DNA of 64,000 bases from CAYJBH01 sp964369965 (GCA_964369965.1 CAYJGF010000006.1:1-64000); one strand, 5' to 3'; counted from the first letter of the stretch, positions 34,135-44,904 are shown. The notes: generated from the sequence alone by a model not told the origin. Program-made: numbers and translations.

Positions 34135-36072
34135 ATGAAAGAGAAATTTTATATTACCACCCCCATCTATTACCCGTCCGATAAACTGCATATCGGTCAT
34201 GCCTACTGCACCGTCATGGCGGACGCGGTGGCACGGTATCATAGGATGTGTGGCAAGGATGTCCTTTTCCTGACCGGCACCGACGAGCACGGCAAGAAGA
34301 TAGAGGACCGCGCGGCAGACAAGGGAGTCACGCCAAAGCAGTATGTGGACGAAATTGTCGCCGGCATTAAGGACTTATGGAAGTTGATGAACGTCAGCTA
34401 CGACCGTTTTATCCGCACCACCGACGACTACCACGAGCAATCGGTCGCGAAAATATTTAAAAAGCTGTACGACAACGGCGATATCTATAAGGATAGGTAC
34501 GAGGGGCACTACTGCAAGCCGTGCGAGAGTTTTTGGACAAAAACACAGCTTGTCGAGGAGAAATGTCCCGACTGCTCCGGCGATGTCACCCTCGAAAGTG
34601 AGGAGGCATATTTCTTCCGCCAAAGCAAATACGCCGATCGCCTGCTTGAACTGTACGAGCAAAACCCGACCTTTATCCAACCGAACACGCGCAAAAACGA
34701 GATGGTGTCCTTTATCAAACAGGGGCTTAGTGACCTTTGTGTTTCCCGCACTTCGGTCAAATGGGGCATACCGGTGGACTTTGATCCAACACACACCGTA
34801 TATGTCTGGATTGATGCGCTAACCAACTATATCAACGCCCTCGGATACGAGAATAAGGAGTATTCCGATTTTGAGCGTTACTGGCCTGCCGAGTTGCATC
34901 TTGTCGGCAAAGAGATACTGCGCTTTCATGCAATTATCTGGCCGTCAATATTGATGGCGCTTGATCTGCCACTGCCAAAACAAGTTTACGGTCATGGTTG
35001 GTTGCTTTTTTCCGGTGGCAAGATGAGCAAGTCCAAGGGCAATGTCATCGACCCCGGTATCCTTTGTGAGCGATATTCCGTCGATGCGATACGCTACTTT
35101 TTACTGCGCGAGGTGGCCTTTGGCAGTGATGGTGAGTTCTCTAACGAGGCTTTATTTGCTCGAATTAATCAGGACCTCGCCAACGACCTCGGCAATCTGC
35201 TCTCACGCACAGTGTCCATGCAGATGAAATACTTCGGCGGCACACTGCCGAGCGAGCAGTGCGGCGGCGACGAGGACGAGGAACTGTTGCAAAAGATGAA
35301 AAACGTCGCTCAAAATGTCGAAAAGGCGATGGAGCTCCACAACATGCCGGAGGCACTCGGCGCGATCTTTGAGGTGGTCGGCAGTGCCAACCGCTATATC
35401 GATAAAACCTCCCCTTGGGCACTCGCCAAGGAGGAGGCAAACAAACCGCGTCTTGCACGGGTGATGTACAACCTCGGTGAAGCACTTCGCCACGTCGGTG
35501 TACTGCTCTCGCCGTTTATGCCGGACGCATCGGTCAAGATACTCGGGGCGCTCTCGCTCACCCCCGAGTTGGGCGGTGGCAACTATGCGACACTGTCCTG
35601 TGCACTTGCGCCGGACTTTACCGCCGTGCAGATACCGGCGCTCTTCCCGAGGATTGACATTGAAATGGAGCTGGCGGCGTTAGAGGAGCATCTGCCCAAA
35701 AAAGCGGTTGAGAAAAAACCTGCCAAGGTAGAAACACCCGTCAAACCGGACGAAATTTCATTTGACGATTTTATGAAGTGCCACCTTATCTGCGCCGAGG
35801 TCAAGGCGTGCGACAAGGTTAAAGGTGCGGACAAGCTGTTGCAACTTACCCTGTTTGACGGTGAGCGGGAGCGCAGTGTCGTCTCCGGCATAGCACAGTT
35901 TTATACCGCCGAGGAGCTTATCGGCAAAAAAATAGCGCTGGTCGCCAACCTGAAGCCGGCGAAACTGCGCGGTGTTTTAAGCGAGGGCATGATTCTCGCC
36001 GCCGACAACGGTGACGATGTGGAGGTGCTGTTCCTGCCAAAAGATTTGCCCTGTGGGAGTAGGATCAGATAG
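34135..36072 (+). CDS. metG: Methionyl-tRNA synthetase with C-terminal tRNA-binding domain
   Basis: Class I synthetase, 645 residues. HIGH motif in YYPSDKLHIGHAYC, KMSKS in GGKMSKSKGNVIDPG, a zinc knuckle with two CxxC pairs (CKPC, CPDC), and a C-terminal EMAP/Trbp111-like domain from about residue 540 (ISFDDFMKCHLICAEVKAC through GVLSEGMILAA). A Lys/Pro-rich linker joins the parts. It follows argF by 20 bases. Its last eight bases overlap the convergent membrane-protein gene. Confidence 0.97.
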   Translation: MKEKFYITTPIYYPSDKLHIGHAYCTVMADAVARYHRMCGKDVLFLTGTDEHGKKIEDRAADKGVTPKQYVDEIVAGIKDLWKLMNVSYDRFIRTTDDYHEQSVAKIFKKLYDNGDIYKDRYEGHYCKPCESFWTKTQLVEEKCPDCSGDVTLESEEAYFFRQSKYADRLLELYEQNPTFIQPNTRKNEMVSFIKQGLSDLCVSRTSVKWGIPVDFDPTHTVYVWIDALTNYINALGYENKEYSDFERYWPAELHLVGKEILRFHAIIWPSILMALDLPLPKQVYGHGWLLFSGGKMSKSKGNVIDPGILCERYSVDAIRYFLLREVAFGSDGEFSNEALFARINQDLANDLGNLLSRTVSMQMKYFGGTLPSEQCGGDEDEELLQKMKNVAQNVEKAMELHNMPEALGAIFEVVGSANRYIDKTSPWALAKEEANKPRLARVMYNLGEALRHVGVLLSPFMPDASVKILGALSLTPELGGGNYATLSCALAPDFTAVQIPALFPRIDIEMELAALEEHLPKKAVEKKPAKVETPVKPDEISFDDFMKCHLICAEVKACDKVKGADKLLQLTLFDGERERSVVSGIAQFYTAEELIGKKIALVANLKPAKLRGVLSEGMILAADNGDDVEVLFLPKDLPCGSRIR

Positions 36073-37906
36073 CGGAAGATGTTACGGCATAAACATGATA
36101 TCCCCCATCGCTGAAAAGAGGTGTAAGATCTTCATCCTCGACCGGCTCCCCCTCCAACAAAATATAATCCACCAAAAGGCTCGACAGTATATCATGTCGG
36201 GCCTTTTCTGATAGGGCTGTATCAAAAACCTCCTGTCGAGAAGGTGTACAGACGCGCCCCGACATAGCCGAGACAAACTCCTCCCCACCCTGAACATTGC
36301 TCATTATCATGGAGGAATTTTCGGTATTGTCGCGGATAAACTTGAGCGCACCGTGCATGGTCGGGTCAAACATCTGCTGTTCTTCATATTCGACATAACC
36401 GAAATTTTGCAGCTGTGTGAGCACACCACCGTACATCACTGCCCCGATATTAAAGATACCGAAAAGACAGGATATTCCGATAAATGCCATCGCCGTCACG
36501 CTTTTTTTGCGAGCAAAGGCGCGAAAGACGTTTATCGCACCGCTCAACAGGACGAGAGTTACCAACACCTTGTAACCGCCCTCAATCAAAAAAGCACCAC
36601 ATAGCGCGAGGGTGAAGGTCAACAGGAAAAGCAGTCTTAAATAGCCACTGATTTTTATATTTTTCAAGGTTTTGACCCCTTGCGAGACACTCGGAAAGAG
36701 GAATGGGAACAAGATGAATAATATGCTCAATATCACCGTTATCGGGAACATTATGTTATAAAGCAAAACCGAAACGGTGTAACTCTCACGCAACAGCCCA
36801 TCAAACAGACCGCTCATCTTGAACTGCTCACATGGCGCTATATTATAAATATAATCATGGCAGAGCGTGAAAAACAGACCGAATAAAATTATCAGCGCAA
36901 GATACACACGCAGATAAAATCGTTTTGTGACGGTATAAAGGACGGCAATTATGAACTGGGCAACCAACAAAAACAGCGCATATAAAGGCTCCGACAGGCA
37001 AAGCACCAGATAGCACAGTAGCATCGGCAGGAGTGACAACAGCCATGACGACACACCGCCGTTCACCTTTGCGGATATGCCGGCGAGGGCGATGATGTTT
37101 GCTATCATCAGCGTTAATATAAAACAAAATTCACCCGATAAAAGCAACTGTTCGCTCGCGAAAAAGCCATTATCGAATATCGGCAGGACTAGCGGCGATG
37201 CAAAGAGGAATAAGAGCGTTGACAGCAGGGCGCGGTGTCGGTTTTTAAGGTATCGGTCGGTAAGCGAGTAGACCGATACCGCGGTGCATATTAAGAATAC
37301 GAGAGGCAGATAAAACGCGGCTATATCATAGAGCGGTAGACCGAACAAATGCCCGACAGCGGCAACTATAAGGTCATAAACCTCGCCGGTGAATAGCCGC
37401 TCGGCGATAAACGAGTCGCTCGGCAGTAATAAAACCGCGTCGGAGATGTCTTTGTATAGCTTTTCATCGGCAAAGGGTACCGGCGCGAAGTTTGGTAGTG
37501 CAACCCTCGGCAGGGTGCAGAGCGCGAACACAAGCCCCACAAAGGACAACAAAAGTCCATGCCGATGAATTTCGGGGCGATATTCACCGCCATACAGTTT
37601 AAAAAGCCCCATTGCACCTATCAGTGGCGGTACACCGTAGAAAACGGCGCTTATGCCGCTTAGCAAAAATACGATATAGCAGGACAAAAACACAACAAAC
37701 CCGAGCGCAAACGCCGTCGGAATAAAATGCTCTTTGATATTGCAGTTAAGGCAGATGTAAACACCCGGCAACAAAACATAGAGCAAAAGCCCCACAGCAA
37801 CGCTCACCATCGCAATCACCGAGCCGCCATTCCATAAAACAGCACAGCAAAGGACGAGGGCGCAGGCAATAAATATGCTTTTTTTGCGCAGGATTTTGTC
37901 AATCAT
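36065..37906 (-). CDS. Polytopic membrane protein, function unknown
   Basis: A 613-residue protein with about 12-14 hydrophobic segments across residues 10-500 and a soluble C-terminal domain of about 100 residues (ALKFIRDNTENSSMIMSNVQ to VDYILLEGEP). The overall plan, many membrane helices followed by a small extracytoplasmic domain with a RDNT...DYILLE pattern, resembles lipid-linked-sugar glycosyltransferases or YfhO-like proteins, but no catalytic DxD-type motif was identified. Its ATG overlaps the addA stop codon (ATGA), so it is translated with addA. It ends against metG. Confidence 0.7.
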   Translation of the reverse strand: MIDKILRKKSIFIACALVLCCAVLWNGGSVIAMVSVAVGLLLYVLLPGVYICLNCNIKEHFIPTAFALGFVVFLSCYIVFLLSGISAVFYGVPPLIGAMGLFKLYGGEYRPEIHRHGLLLSFVGLVFALCTLPRVALPNFAPVPFADEKLYKDISDAVLLLPSDSFIAERLFTGEVYDLIVAAVGHLFGLPLYDIAAFYLPLVFLICTAVSVYSLTDRYLKNRHRALLSTLLFLFASPLVLPIFDNGFFASEQLLLSGEFCFILTLMIANIIALAGISAKVNGGVSSWLLSLLPMLLCYLVLCLSEPLYALFLLVAQFIIAVLYTVTKRFYLRVYLALIILFGLFFTLCHDYIYNIAPCEQFKMSGLFDGLLRESYTVSVLLYNIMFPITVILSILFILFPFLFPSVSQGVKTLKNIKISGYLRLLFLLTFTLALCGAFLIEGGYKVLVTLVLLSGAINVFRAFARKKSVTAMAFIGISCLFGIFNIGAVMYGGVLTQLQNFGYVEYEEQQMFDPTMHGALKFIRDNTENSSMIMSNVQGGEEFVSAMSGRVCTPSRQEVFDTALSEKARHDILSSLLVDYILLEGEPVEDEDLTPLFSDGGYHVYAVTSSAI

Positions 37907-40900
37907 ATCTCAACCGCCACCTCTTTACCCAAATACAGCGAATATATTATAGCCTCCTTGACCTTTTTTTCAAATCTGCGGTTCAGAGCGGCGGCGTATA
38001 GGCGCAGTTGCTCACGGTATTGCTCGCCCAATTCCTCCTCGTTACCCCTCGTTGTTTTATAATCCAACAGCACAATGCCGTCCTGCTCCACGAACAAAAG
38101 GTCGACTATGCCCTGCAGTATGGTGCCGTCCTGCTCCGTTATAAACTCATATTCCCGATAGACCTCATCGGAGCGCAAAATCCTCTTGAAAATCGGGGAT
38201 GCAAAAAAGGCTCCGAGTGTCTTGCGGTTGCAAAGCTTTGTTTGTTTTTCTTCCATAAATCCGTGCTCTACAAGCCGTTTTATTTCGGCGGACAGATCCT
38301 GCGCCGCCAGTTTTAAGTCACACAGTTGTAAAAATGCATGGGTCGCACTGCCGCGCGCCGCGCCGCCACCATCACCGAGAGCAAAGTTCGGGACGGCGAC
38401 GCTCGGGGGCATCTCCTCCCTCTCTAACAGCCGTGTCACCGAGCTTTTTATCGGCAGGCGAGTATCCTCTTTGTATCGATATTCAAAGGCAAAAAGTCGG
38501 CAAAGCTCAGCGGTGTCCTGCACATTCATATCCTCGTCAGGGGCATTTTGCGGTGTTGTCGGATCGATAATTATATTTACCGACATGTTAGAAGTATTAT
38601 CTATAAGTGAAATAAGGACATCTTGCGCCAACTCTCGCAATGCGCCACCGTTTGGATGGCAAAGCCCGAAATATAACAGATAGTCCGCAAAACTCCTGCT
38701 CCTCGACAGCAGATAGGGCGTTACCCCACCGACACCAAACAGCGAACATGCGAGCGTGAAAAGCCTCTTTTTATCGGTGGCAACCATGATGTGCAATGCC
38801 GTTTTTGCGCGCGTTGTCGCGACATACAAAAGCCTCATCCTCTCGCTTTGCAGGTCAAGACGGCAGGCAATCGCCGCCGCCTGCCGAAATGGGGTGTCGA
38901 CAAAACCTCCGTCCTCCTCCAGCCGTATGCCTATGGAGGTTTTTTCGTGTTGCAGTACCGCGCCGGACAGCTCCCGTACATTAAAGAGCGCGGCGGTGTC
39001 GGCGAGTATACAGACAGGGAATTCAAGACCCTTTGAGGTGTGGATGGTCATGACGTTTATAACCCCCTCTTGAACATTTGCCTCCCTCTTGTTGCCGTCG
39101 GTGCGTGCGAGAGCGAGGTTTAGCCGCCGCACAAACCCGACAAGTCCCCCCTGCCCTACGTTGTCGTAAGCGAGTGCCATATCCTCAATTGTTCTTATAG
39201 CCGCCGCTGCGCCGTGTGACATGGCACTGCATATGACATAGGCGCCGAGGCGTTCATATATAACCTGCAAAAGCGCACGCACCGACACACCTGCCGCGAT
39301 GCGACGCAGTTCAAACAGTTCCGCTATAAAGTCGCGAAGCCGTTCATTTTCACCGCACGCCATTGCCAAAATCAATCTCTCTTTGCGCCCACGGGTGAGC
39401 GGTGCTATATCGTCGGTACTAAATCCGGCGAGGGGTGATAATAAAACAGCGGTCAAATCCACCTCGGAAAAGGGGTTTGCAAGCAGCCGCAACAGGGCGA
39501 TTAACGGCATTGTGCCCACCTCGTCGGCAAGCCTTGTATCCCCTACGGTGCCGCTTTTCATGCGGGCATCACTCAAAGCCTTTGCATAGAGTGCCACCGA
39601 TTTATTGGTCGGGAGTAGCACACAGATATCCTCCGGCGGTGTGTCGCTGTCAATCAACTCTTTGCACTTTGCTACCACCGCCGCACGGTCGTCGTCACAC
39701 ATCACCGCGTTAAAACTCACACCTGCGCCGATTACCTCATCTGTCCTGCCGGGATTGAGCCGATTGTGCTCGTCATAGTCCACACCGCCTATCGGACGGG
39801 ACATCAAAAGCCCAAAAAGGTCGTTGACAGCGCCGATAACCTCATGGGTGCTACGGTAGTTATCGGCAAGATATATCACCTGTGACTCGTCGGAGTTCTC
39901 ACAGTTTAAAACACGGTTTGCAAAGATATCAGGGCGCGCGGAGTTGAAGCCGTAGATGCTCTGTTTAACGTCACCCACCATAAAAAGCGCGCCGTGATTG
40001 TCCCCGACAATGCTGTGATAGATATAGTCGGCAATCGGGTTTGTGTCCTGATACTCGTCCACCATGACCGCAAAATATCGCTCCCCTATGCCAAGCTCAT
40101 CTATCTTTAAGAGTTTTAGTGTCATGTGTTGCAGGTCATAAAAGTCAAAACATGCCGCCTCTTTTTTAAGTGAAAACAGACGCTCATGGTAATACTTTGT
40201 CGCCCTACACAGTCCTGAGACGAGGCGATAGTGCCGTTTTGTACGCTCATTTTGGGTGTTTACATCCTCTAAAAAATAGCTCTCATATATCGAGCTTGCA
40301 ATCTCCTTGGCATCATCACGGAGTTGCTTTATAATGTCTTTAGTCTCGGGGGCGATATTTTTCCCCGGCACAAAGCGCGCGAACAACCTCTCACCGCGCG
40401 ACGAGAACATCTGCCGTATCTCACTGTATCCCCCTGCGCGTGCAAGCCGTGCAAGCTCCCCCACAAAGAAAAGGTCATCGCTAAGCACCGACAGCGCGCC
40501 GGTCGAAACACCGCCATCTTTTGCAAGCTCGTGCGCTTTTTTCAGTAACTGTTTGGCATTTTCAAAGGCATCGGCGGCGTAGTTAAATATCATTATGCCG
40601 GCAGGTGTCACGCCGAGAATGTCCGGTTTTGTCGCCTCCTGCAAGCGATCTAAATATTCTATCGGCTTAGGCTGACTAATCATGCCACGGTGTAACATTT
40701 TTATCGCATTTTCCGCATCAATTAAACTACGCGGATTGGCAAAACCCCTTGCAAACTCTTCAAAGTCGATATCGCTCAACATCTCGTTTAACGTCTCACC
40801 CATCGCCTCACCCTCGATGACGTCCAACATTAGTCGTTCCCCGACCTTAAAATCCGGCTCGATACCGAGTGTCGCGAAAAACTCGGTGCAAAGGTTCTTG

Positions 40901-41226
40901 CAAAAGGAGTCAAATGTGCCAATAGCGGCACGGGAGAGGAGCATACGCTGTCTTTTTAAAAGATTAACATCGCCCTGACCCGACTGTATGCGCCGTGACA
41001 ATTCATGCGCAAGGTCACTTTTGAGCTTCGTGGCGGCGGCGACGGTAAAGGTCACCACCATCAGACGGTCGGCGGTGTAGCCGGATTCACCACACGAGAG
41101 CAGTCGCATGACGCGTTGAATTAGAACGGTCGTCTTGCCACTGCCTGCCGCCGCCGAGATAAGCAGTGCCTTGCCGTCGGTATCTATCGCGCACTGTTGC
41201 GCCGGTGAAGGTTTAAAATCACCCAT
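37903..41226 (-). CDS. addA: ATP-dependent helicase/nuclease subunit A
   Basis: The helicase-nuclease half of the AddAB double-strand-break repair enzyme (RecBCD counterpart). 1107 residues. UvrD-type helicase motifs are SAAAGSGKTTVLIQRVM (I), MVDEYQDTNPIADYIYHSI (II) and VMTIHTSKGLEFPVCIL (V). The C-terminal RecB-like nuclease has GIVDLLFVEQ and LLDYKTTRG. The start is at 41226 (MGDFKPSPAQQCAIDTDG), because AGGAGG lies six bases upstream and it begins one base after the addB stop; the longer frame to 41319 lies inside addB. Confidence 0.96.
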   Translation of the reverse strand: MGDFKPSPAQQCAIDTDGKALLISAAAGSGKTTVLIQRVMRLLSCGESGYTADRLMVVTFTVAAATKLKSDLAHELSRRIQSGQGDVNLLKRQRMLLSRAAIGTFDSFCKNLCTEFFATLGIEPDFKVGERLMLDVIEGEAMGETLNEMLSDIDFEEFARGFANPRSLIDAENAIKMLHRGMISQPKPIEYLDRLQEATKPDILGVTPAGIMIFNYAADAFENAKQLLKKAHELAKDGGVSTGALSVLSDDLFFVGELARLARAGGYSEIRQMFSSRGERLFARFVPGKNIAPETKDIIKQLRDDAKEIASSIYESYFLEDVNTQNERTKRHYRLVSGLCRATKYYHERLFSLKKEAACFDFYDLQHMTLKLLKIDELGIGERYFAVMVDEYQDTNPIADYIYHSIVGDNHGALFMVGDVKQSIYGFNSARPDIFANRVLNCENSDESQVIYLADNYRSTHEVIGAVNDLFGLLMSRPIGGVDYDEHNRLNPGRTDEVIGAGVSFNAVMCDDDRAAVVAKCKELIDSDTPPEDICVLLPTNKSVALYAKALSDARMKSGTVGDTRLADEVGTMPLIALLRLLANPFSEVDLTAVLLSPLAGFSTDDIAPLTRGRKERLILAMACGENERLRDFIAELFELRRIAAGVSVRALLQVIYERLGAYVICSAMSHGAAAAIRTIEDMALAYDNVGQGGLVGFVRRLNLALARTDGNKREANVQEGVINVMTIHTSKGLEFPVCILADTAALFNVRELSGAVLQHEKTSIGIRLEEDGGFVDTPFRQAAAIACRLDLQSERMRLLYVATTRAKTALHIMVATDKKRLFTLACSLFGVGGVTPYLLSRSRSFADYLLYFGLCHPNGGALRELAQDVLISLIDNTSNMSVNIIIDPTTPQNAPDEDMNVQDTAELCRLFAFEYRYKEDTRLPIKSSVTRLLEREEMPPSVAVPNFALGDGGGAARGSATHAFLQLCDLKLAAQDLSAEIKRLVEHGFMEEKQTKLCNRKTLGAFFASPIFKRILRSDEVYREYEFITEQDGTILQGIVDLLFVEQDGIVLLDYKTTRGNEEELGEQYREQLRLYAAALNRRFEKKVKEAIIYSLYLGKEVAVEI

Positions 41227-41227
41227 A

Positions 41228-44200
41228 TCAATCCTCCTGTGCGAACGGTCGCGCCTCATCACTGCCAAACTTCTCTCTGCCGTCGCCGTCACACTGTCGG
41301 CAGACGGTGCGGTATCCACAGTATTCGCAGTCCTTTTTGCCGTTTTTCTTCACATAGGGTATGGCATCAAAACTGCCACCCTGCATGTCGCCTGCTATGT
41401 CGTTTATCAGCTTGTCTATATGGCGCTTTATCCTCGCCCCCTTTGCCCTGTCAAACAGTCGATTTTCCTGCACCGACAAAAAACTGCCGTCCGCCTTTTG
41501 CCTTATGTTAATAAACTCGCCGCCCATTGCCTCGACCACCTTGCCCTCGCTGAGCACCGCGCCGTCATAACTGTAAAATGGTCTGCCACCGATTTGGGAC
41601 GGTCGATTTTTAAGATAAAATGCCCCTGCCGGTGTCTCGGTCTCCTGCCCTGCATAAAAAAGGTATAAAAACAACTGTATGTCGACCCCGTCCAGCACGT
41701 CCTTGAGCGAAAAATCCTTACTGCCGGTCTTGTAGTCCACCACTCGGATATACCGCTCTCCGTCCATCTCACATCCGTCCATCCTGTCCACAAGACCGCG
41801 CAACGTCAATTTCAGACCGCAAGGCGTGTCTATCTCGCGCTTTAATTCCGTCTCAAACCGAACCGGTCGAAAGTCCGATACCTCCTGCTCCCTCTTTAAA
41901 AATAGTATCAGTTGCAGTGCCGAGGCGGCAAGTCGCTTTACTATAAACCTATCCTTGGGCGATAACTCCTCACCGAAAAGTCCCTTTATAATCTCGGCGG
42001 AATGTCGCTCACAAAGCTCGGCGAGTCTTGGTGCCGCCACCGAGGTCAACTCGGAGTGCTCACTCAATATCCTCTCCATAATGGTGTGGATAAACGTCCC
42101 TGCGATATCGGCGGACAGCTCCAGTCGCCGCACCGGCTCAATCTTCATAAGATGTTGCATTAAAAAACTAAATCCACAGTTGCGATAGCCGGAAATTCGC
42201 CCTGCCGAGAGGGAAAGGTTTGAAAGTAACAGTTCAATATTCCTTTGCTCATTTAGATTAAAGCACGGTATATCACCTGCCGAGCTTATCACACCGCCGA
42301 GGCTTTCCTGCCCTGCGTCGTTTAATGCCTGCTTTAAAAAATCCGCCTTTTTGGTATTGGTATGTAACGAGCGTGACATTATAACCCCTGCCGCGCCGAT
42401 TGTCGCCACCTCGTCGAGCGGTGAGGTAACCCTCGATGATGCTATTTTGGCGATGGGTAACAGTGCGGTGGAGAGTTTCGCACCGTTTTTTATCAAATAG
42501 CTGATGTGCAGACGCTCGCTCGGGGTGCAAGCGGTGCGATAGAAATAGAGATCCTCCAACATGACGCGGTTTAAATAGAGACCGGGGAGAAGCATGTCCT
42601 GCCCTGCGAGCATCTCACGGTCGGCATGATTTAAAAGTCCCGAGGCGCCAACTTCACTGGGGAACACTGTGTTATTCACACCGAGCATGTAAAGTGTTTT
42701 TATGCCGTCATTCACAATCCTGTCGGGGCGATATATACACACCGAGTCCACAACCCTCGGTATGCTGTGAAACTCCGTGTTCTGTAAAAGTATTGTGTAG
42801 AGGTGACGCAGTTCCTTTATGTCGGTGTCAAAATTCTCGGTGAGGACGTGCAGTTCGTCCAGCAAACCGACTATCAGGTTATACTGCCTTATCTGTTCAT
42901 CATCCTTTATCCGCTTTGCAACACCGAGGTTTTGCATGGTCTCATAAATTGCGCCTGCCGAATCTTTATTCTTGTCGAATATAGGGGTCAACATCTCCAT
43001 CAGGCGCTCTCGCACCTTTTCACCGCCGAACCATCGTTTGTCGACGTCCTGCGCTGTCATTTCGACACCCTCACGCAGGATGGCGGCGGTGGGGTAAAAA
43101 CGGAGCACCCAGTCCTGTAGGCACGCCACCTCCTGCCTTGACAGGTCACAAAGGTCGGTGTCCAGCAAGGCGAGTATATCCTCGGTTGAAAGGGATATGC
43201 GAAGCGACAAAAGTGAGTACACCAACCGTGCCGGTGCACAAAAACGCAGATCATTAGGGCTGTCGAAATAGACCGGTATGTCAAAAAGATCAAAACAGCG
43301 CGCTACCTCGCCGAAATAATCCTCAACACTGTGCATGACCAACGCGATATCCCGATACCTTGCACCGTCGCGCACCTCGGCGTGGATTGCCGCCGCGACC
43401 GATAGCACCTCATCGGCAATACTATCAAACGGGGTGAGTGTAACATCGCTGAATTTCTCCGGCAGGTCGACCACCTCACCCGATAAAAGTAAATTCATGC
43501 ATTCAAGGTCATCGCCGGTGCGAAAATTCTCGGTCAATATGTATGGGGTGTCGACAGCCGCGTCGTTTTTATTAGCTAAACGGATTAATCGACCTGCCGC
43601 CTTGTGTACCGTTTCAAAAAAGCTCTGTTCCTCCACCCACTGCGACGGCATACAAAAGGCGGCACACATCGCCCTGTCATGCATTAACAGTGAATTTAAG
43701 ATACTGTACTCCGGTGCGGTAAAGCCGTCGAACCCATCGATAAAAATATTGGTGTCGCTTAAAAAATCGGAATGTTCTTCTATAGTATCGGCGGCGGCGA
43801 GCAGGGCATCCTGCGGCTCTCGTCTGTCGATCAAAAGTTGATCGTAGACGCTGTAGACGAGTGCTATATCTCGCAGTTTATCGCTGTTTGCCACCTCTAT
43901 TAGCTGTTTTGGGGTACAGCTCATCTTAAGCTCTTTGACGATGTCGGCGAGCAGGGCATAAAATCCGGGGCTGTAGCTGTCGGCGGTGTAGTATTTAAGT
44001 TGCCCTTTGAGCGTGTTCATCGCGGCACGGCACAGGGCAACGCGAAGTGCCTCCCCCACCGTGGGCAGTGCACCGCCGTAGGACTGCACGCAAAGCCGTG
44101 CAATCCGCCCGAAATCCGCGACGGTTATGTAGTGGCAAAGGCGCTCACCGAAACGGCGAAGCACCGCCAGCTCGACCGACGAGGTAAACTGCTCCGGTAT

Positions 44201-44302
44201 TAAAAGGAGCGAGCGTTCCCCCTCCCTCGCACGCTGTTCTATCCTGCGGTATATCTCGTGCGTTTTGCCACTGCCGCACCGTCCGTAAATTAAGGACAGC
44301 AT
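41228..44302 (-). CDS. addB: ATP-dependent helicase/nuclease subunit B
   Basis: Second AddAB subunit, 1024 residues. An intact Walker A is at the N-terminus (YGRCGSGKTHEIYRRI). The C-terminal nuclease has GLVDRMDG and VVDYKTGSKDFSL. A four-cysteine iron-sulphur site is formed by one Cys in SGYRNCGFSFLMQHLM and the final group CEYCGYRTVC. This is the clostridial/Bacillus AddB plan. It lies nine bases after spoIIR and directly before addA. Confidence 0.95.
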   Translation of the reverse strand: MLSLIYGRCGSGKTHEIYRRIEQRAREGERSLLLIPEQFTSSVELAVLRRFGERLCHYITVADFGRIARLCVQSYGGALPTVGEALRVALCRAAMNTLKGQLKYYTADSYSPGFYALLADIVKELKMSCTPKQLIEVANSDKLRDIALVYSVYDQLLIDRREPQDALLAAADTIEEHSDFLSDTNIFIDGFDGFTAPEYSILNSLLMHDRAMCAAFCMPSQWVEEQSFFETVHKAAGRLIRLANKNDAAVDTPYILTENFRTGDDLECMNLLLSGEVVDLPEKFSDVTLTPFDSIADEVLSVAAAIHAEVRDGARYRDIALVMHSVEDYFGEVARCFDLFDIPVYFDSPNDLRFCAPARLVYSLLSLRISLSTEDILALLDTDLCDLSRQEVACLQDWVLRFYPTAAILREGVEMTAQDVDKRWFGGEKVRERLMEMLTPIFDKNKDSAGAIYETMQNLGVAKRIKDDEQIRQYNLIVGLLDELHVLTENFDTDIKELRHLYTILLQNTEFHSIPRVVDSVCIYRPDRIVNDGIKTLYMLGVNNTVFPSEVGASGLLNHADREMLAGQDMLLPGLYLNRVMLEDLYFYRTACTPSERLHISYLIKNGAKLSTALLPIAKIASSRVTSPLDEVATIGAAGVIMSRSLHTNTKKADFLKQALNDAGQESLGGVISSAGDIPCFNLNEQRNIELLLSNLSLSAGRISGYRNCGFSFLMQHLMKIEPVRRLELSADIAGTFIHTIMERILSEHSELTSVAAPRLAELCERHSAEIIKGLFGEELSPKDRFIVKRLAASALQLILFLKREQEVSDFRPVRFETELKREIDTPCGLKLTLRGLVDRMDGCEMDGERYIRVVDYKTGSKDFSLKDVLDGVDIQLFLYLFYAGQETETPAGAFYLKNRPSQIGGRPFYSYDGAVLSEGKVVEAMGGEFINIRQKADGSFLSVQENRLFDRAKGARIKRHIDKLINDIAGDMQGGSFDAIPYVKKNGKKDCEYCGYRTVCRQCDGDGREKFGSDEARPFAQED

Positions 44303-44311
44303 ATCCCTCTC

Positions 44312-44899
44312 CTAATCTTTGAAAATCTTCTCCACAATCTCCAGCGTTTTGAACTTTATCTCATATTCACCGTTTATCAGCTCCAGCTCTTCCTCGTCGT
44401 ACATCGTCTCGACGGCGGTTTCCCCCTCCACACTCGGTAGACAGAGCGGTGGGAACAAAACACACCACCAGTTGCGCCCTTTCGCCTCGCCAAGTTCGAT
44501 ACGCACCGCGTTATAGTGACCTGCCGGCATGGTGAAGTCCTCATAGACGGTGGTGTCGAAATACATGCGTGTGGTGGTCGCACTCACTGCGTAGTTTAGC
44601 GAGAGTTCGGCGAGGGTGTCGGCGGCTATACTCTCGATAAGCGGCAGGTGACTTTGCGCTGAAAGTATCGCCGTCTCCTTGCTTTTTGACGCGGTAAAAA
44701 GATCTCCTGTGCCTGCGAGCAGTGCATCACGCACCTCAAGTTTTGCCGACTGGTCCACCTCGTCGTCGGAATGAGCGACGATATGTAGACGCAATGTCTC
44801 CTCCTCGATACCCTGCGCAGTATCGTAAAAACTGAAAAAATCACCGAAAAGCACACATAGCGCAAACGCCGCTATGACCGCACGCTCTAAAACCATCAT
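44312..44899 (-). CDS. spoIIR: Stage II sporulation protein R
   Basis: A secreted signalling protein of sporulation. Made in the forespore, it triggers the SpoIIGA protease and thereby sigma-E in the mother cell. 195 residues. The N-terminus is a signal or anchor segment (VIAAFALCVLFGDFFSFY), followed by the family signature LRLHIVAHSDDEVDQSAKLE and the late NWWCVLFPPLCLPSVEG. It shows that the organism belongs to a spore-forming lineage. The ATG at 44899 is seven bases from AGGAGG; that SD lies in a hairpin (see 44905-44934). Start could also be the second ATG at 44896. Confidence 0.93.
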   Translation of the reverse strand: MMVLERAVIAAFALCVLFGDFFSFYDTAQGIEEETLRLHIVAHSDDEVDQSAKLEVRDALLAGTGDLFTASKSKETAILSAQSHLPLIESIAADTLAELSLNYAVSATTTRMYFDTTVYEDFTMPAGHYNAVRIELGEAKGRNWWCVLFPPLCLPSVEGETAVETMYDEEELELINGEYEIKFKTLEIVEKIFKD

Positions 44900-44904
44900 G
44901 ACAT

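Noticed and set aside
44902..44904. Two-codon mini-ORF (ATG TCA TGA) overlapping the spoIIR start
   Set aside because: Its ATG is only two bases from the SD, too close for normal initiation; noted but not called as a control element.
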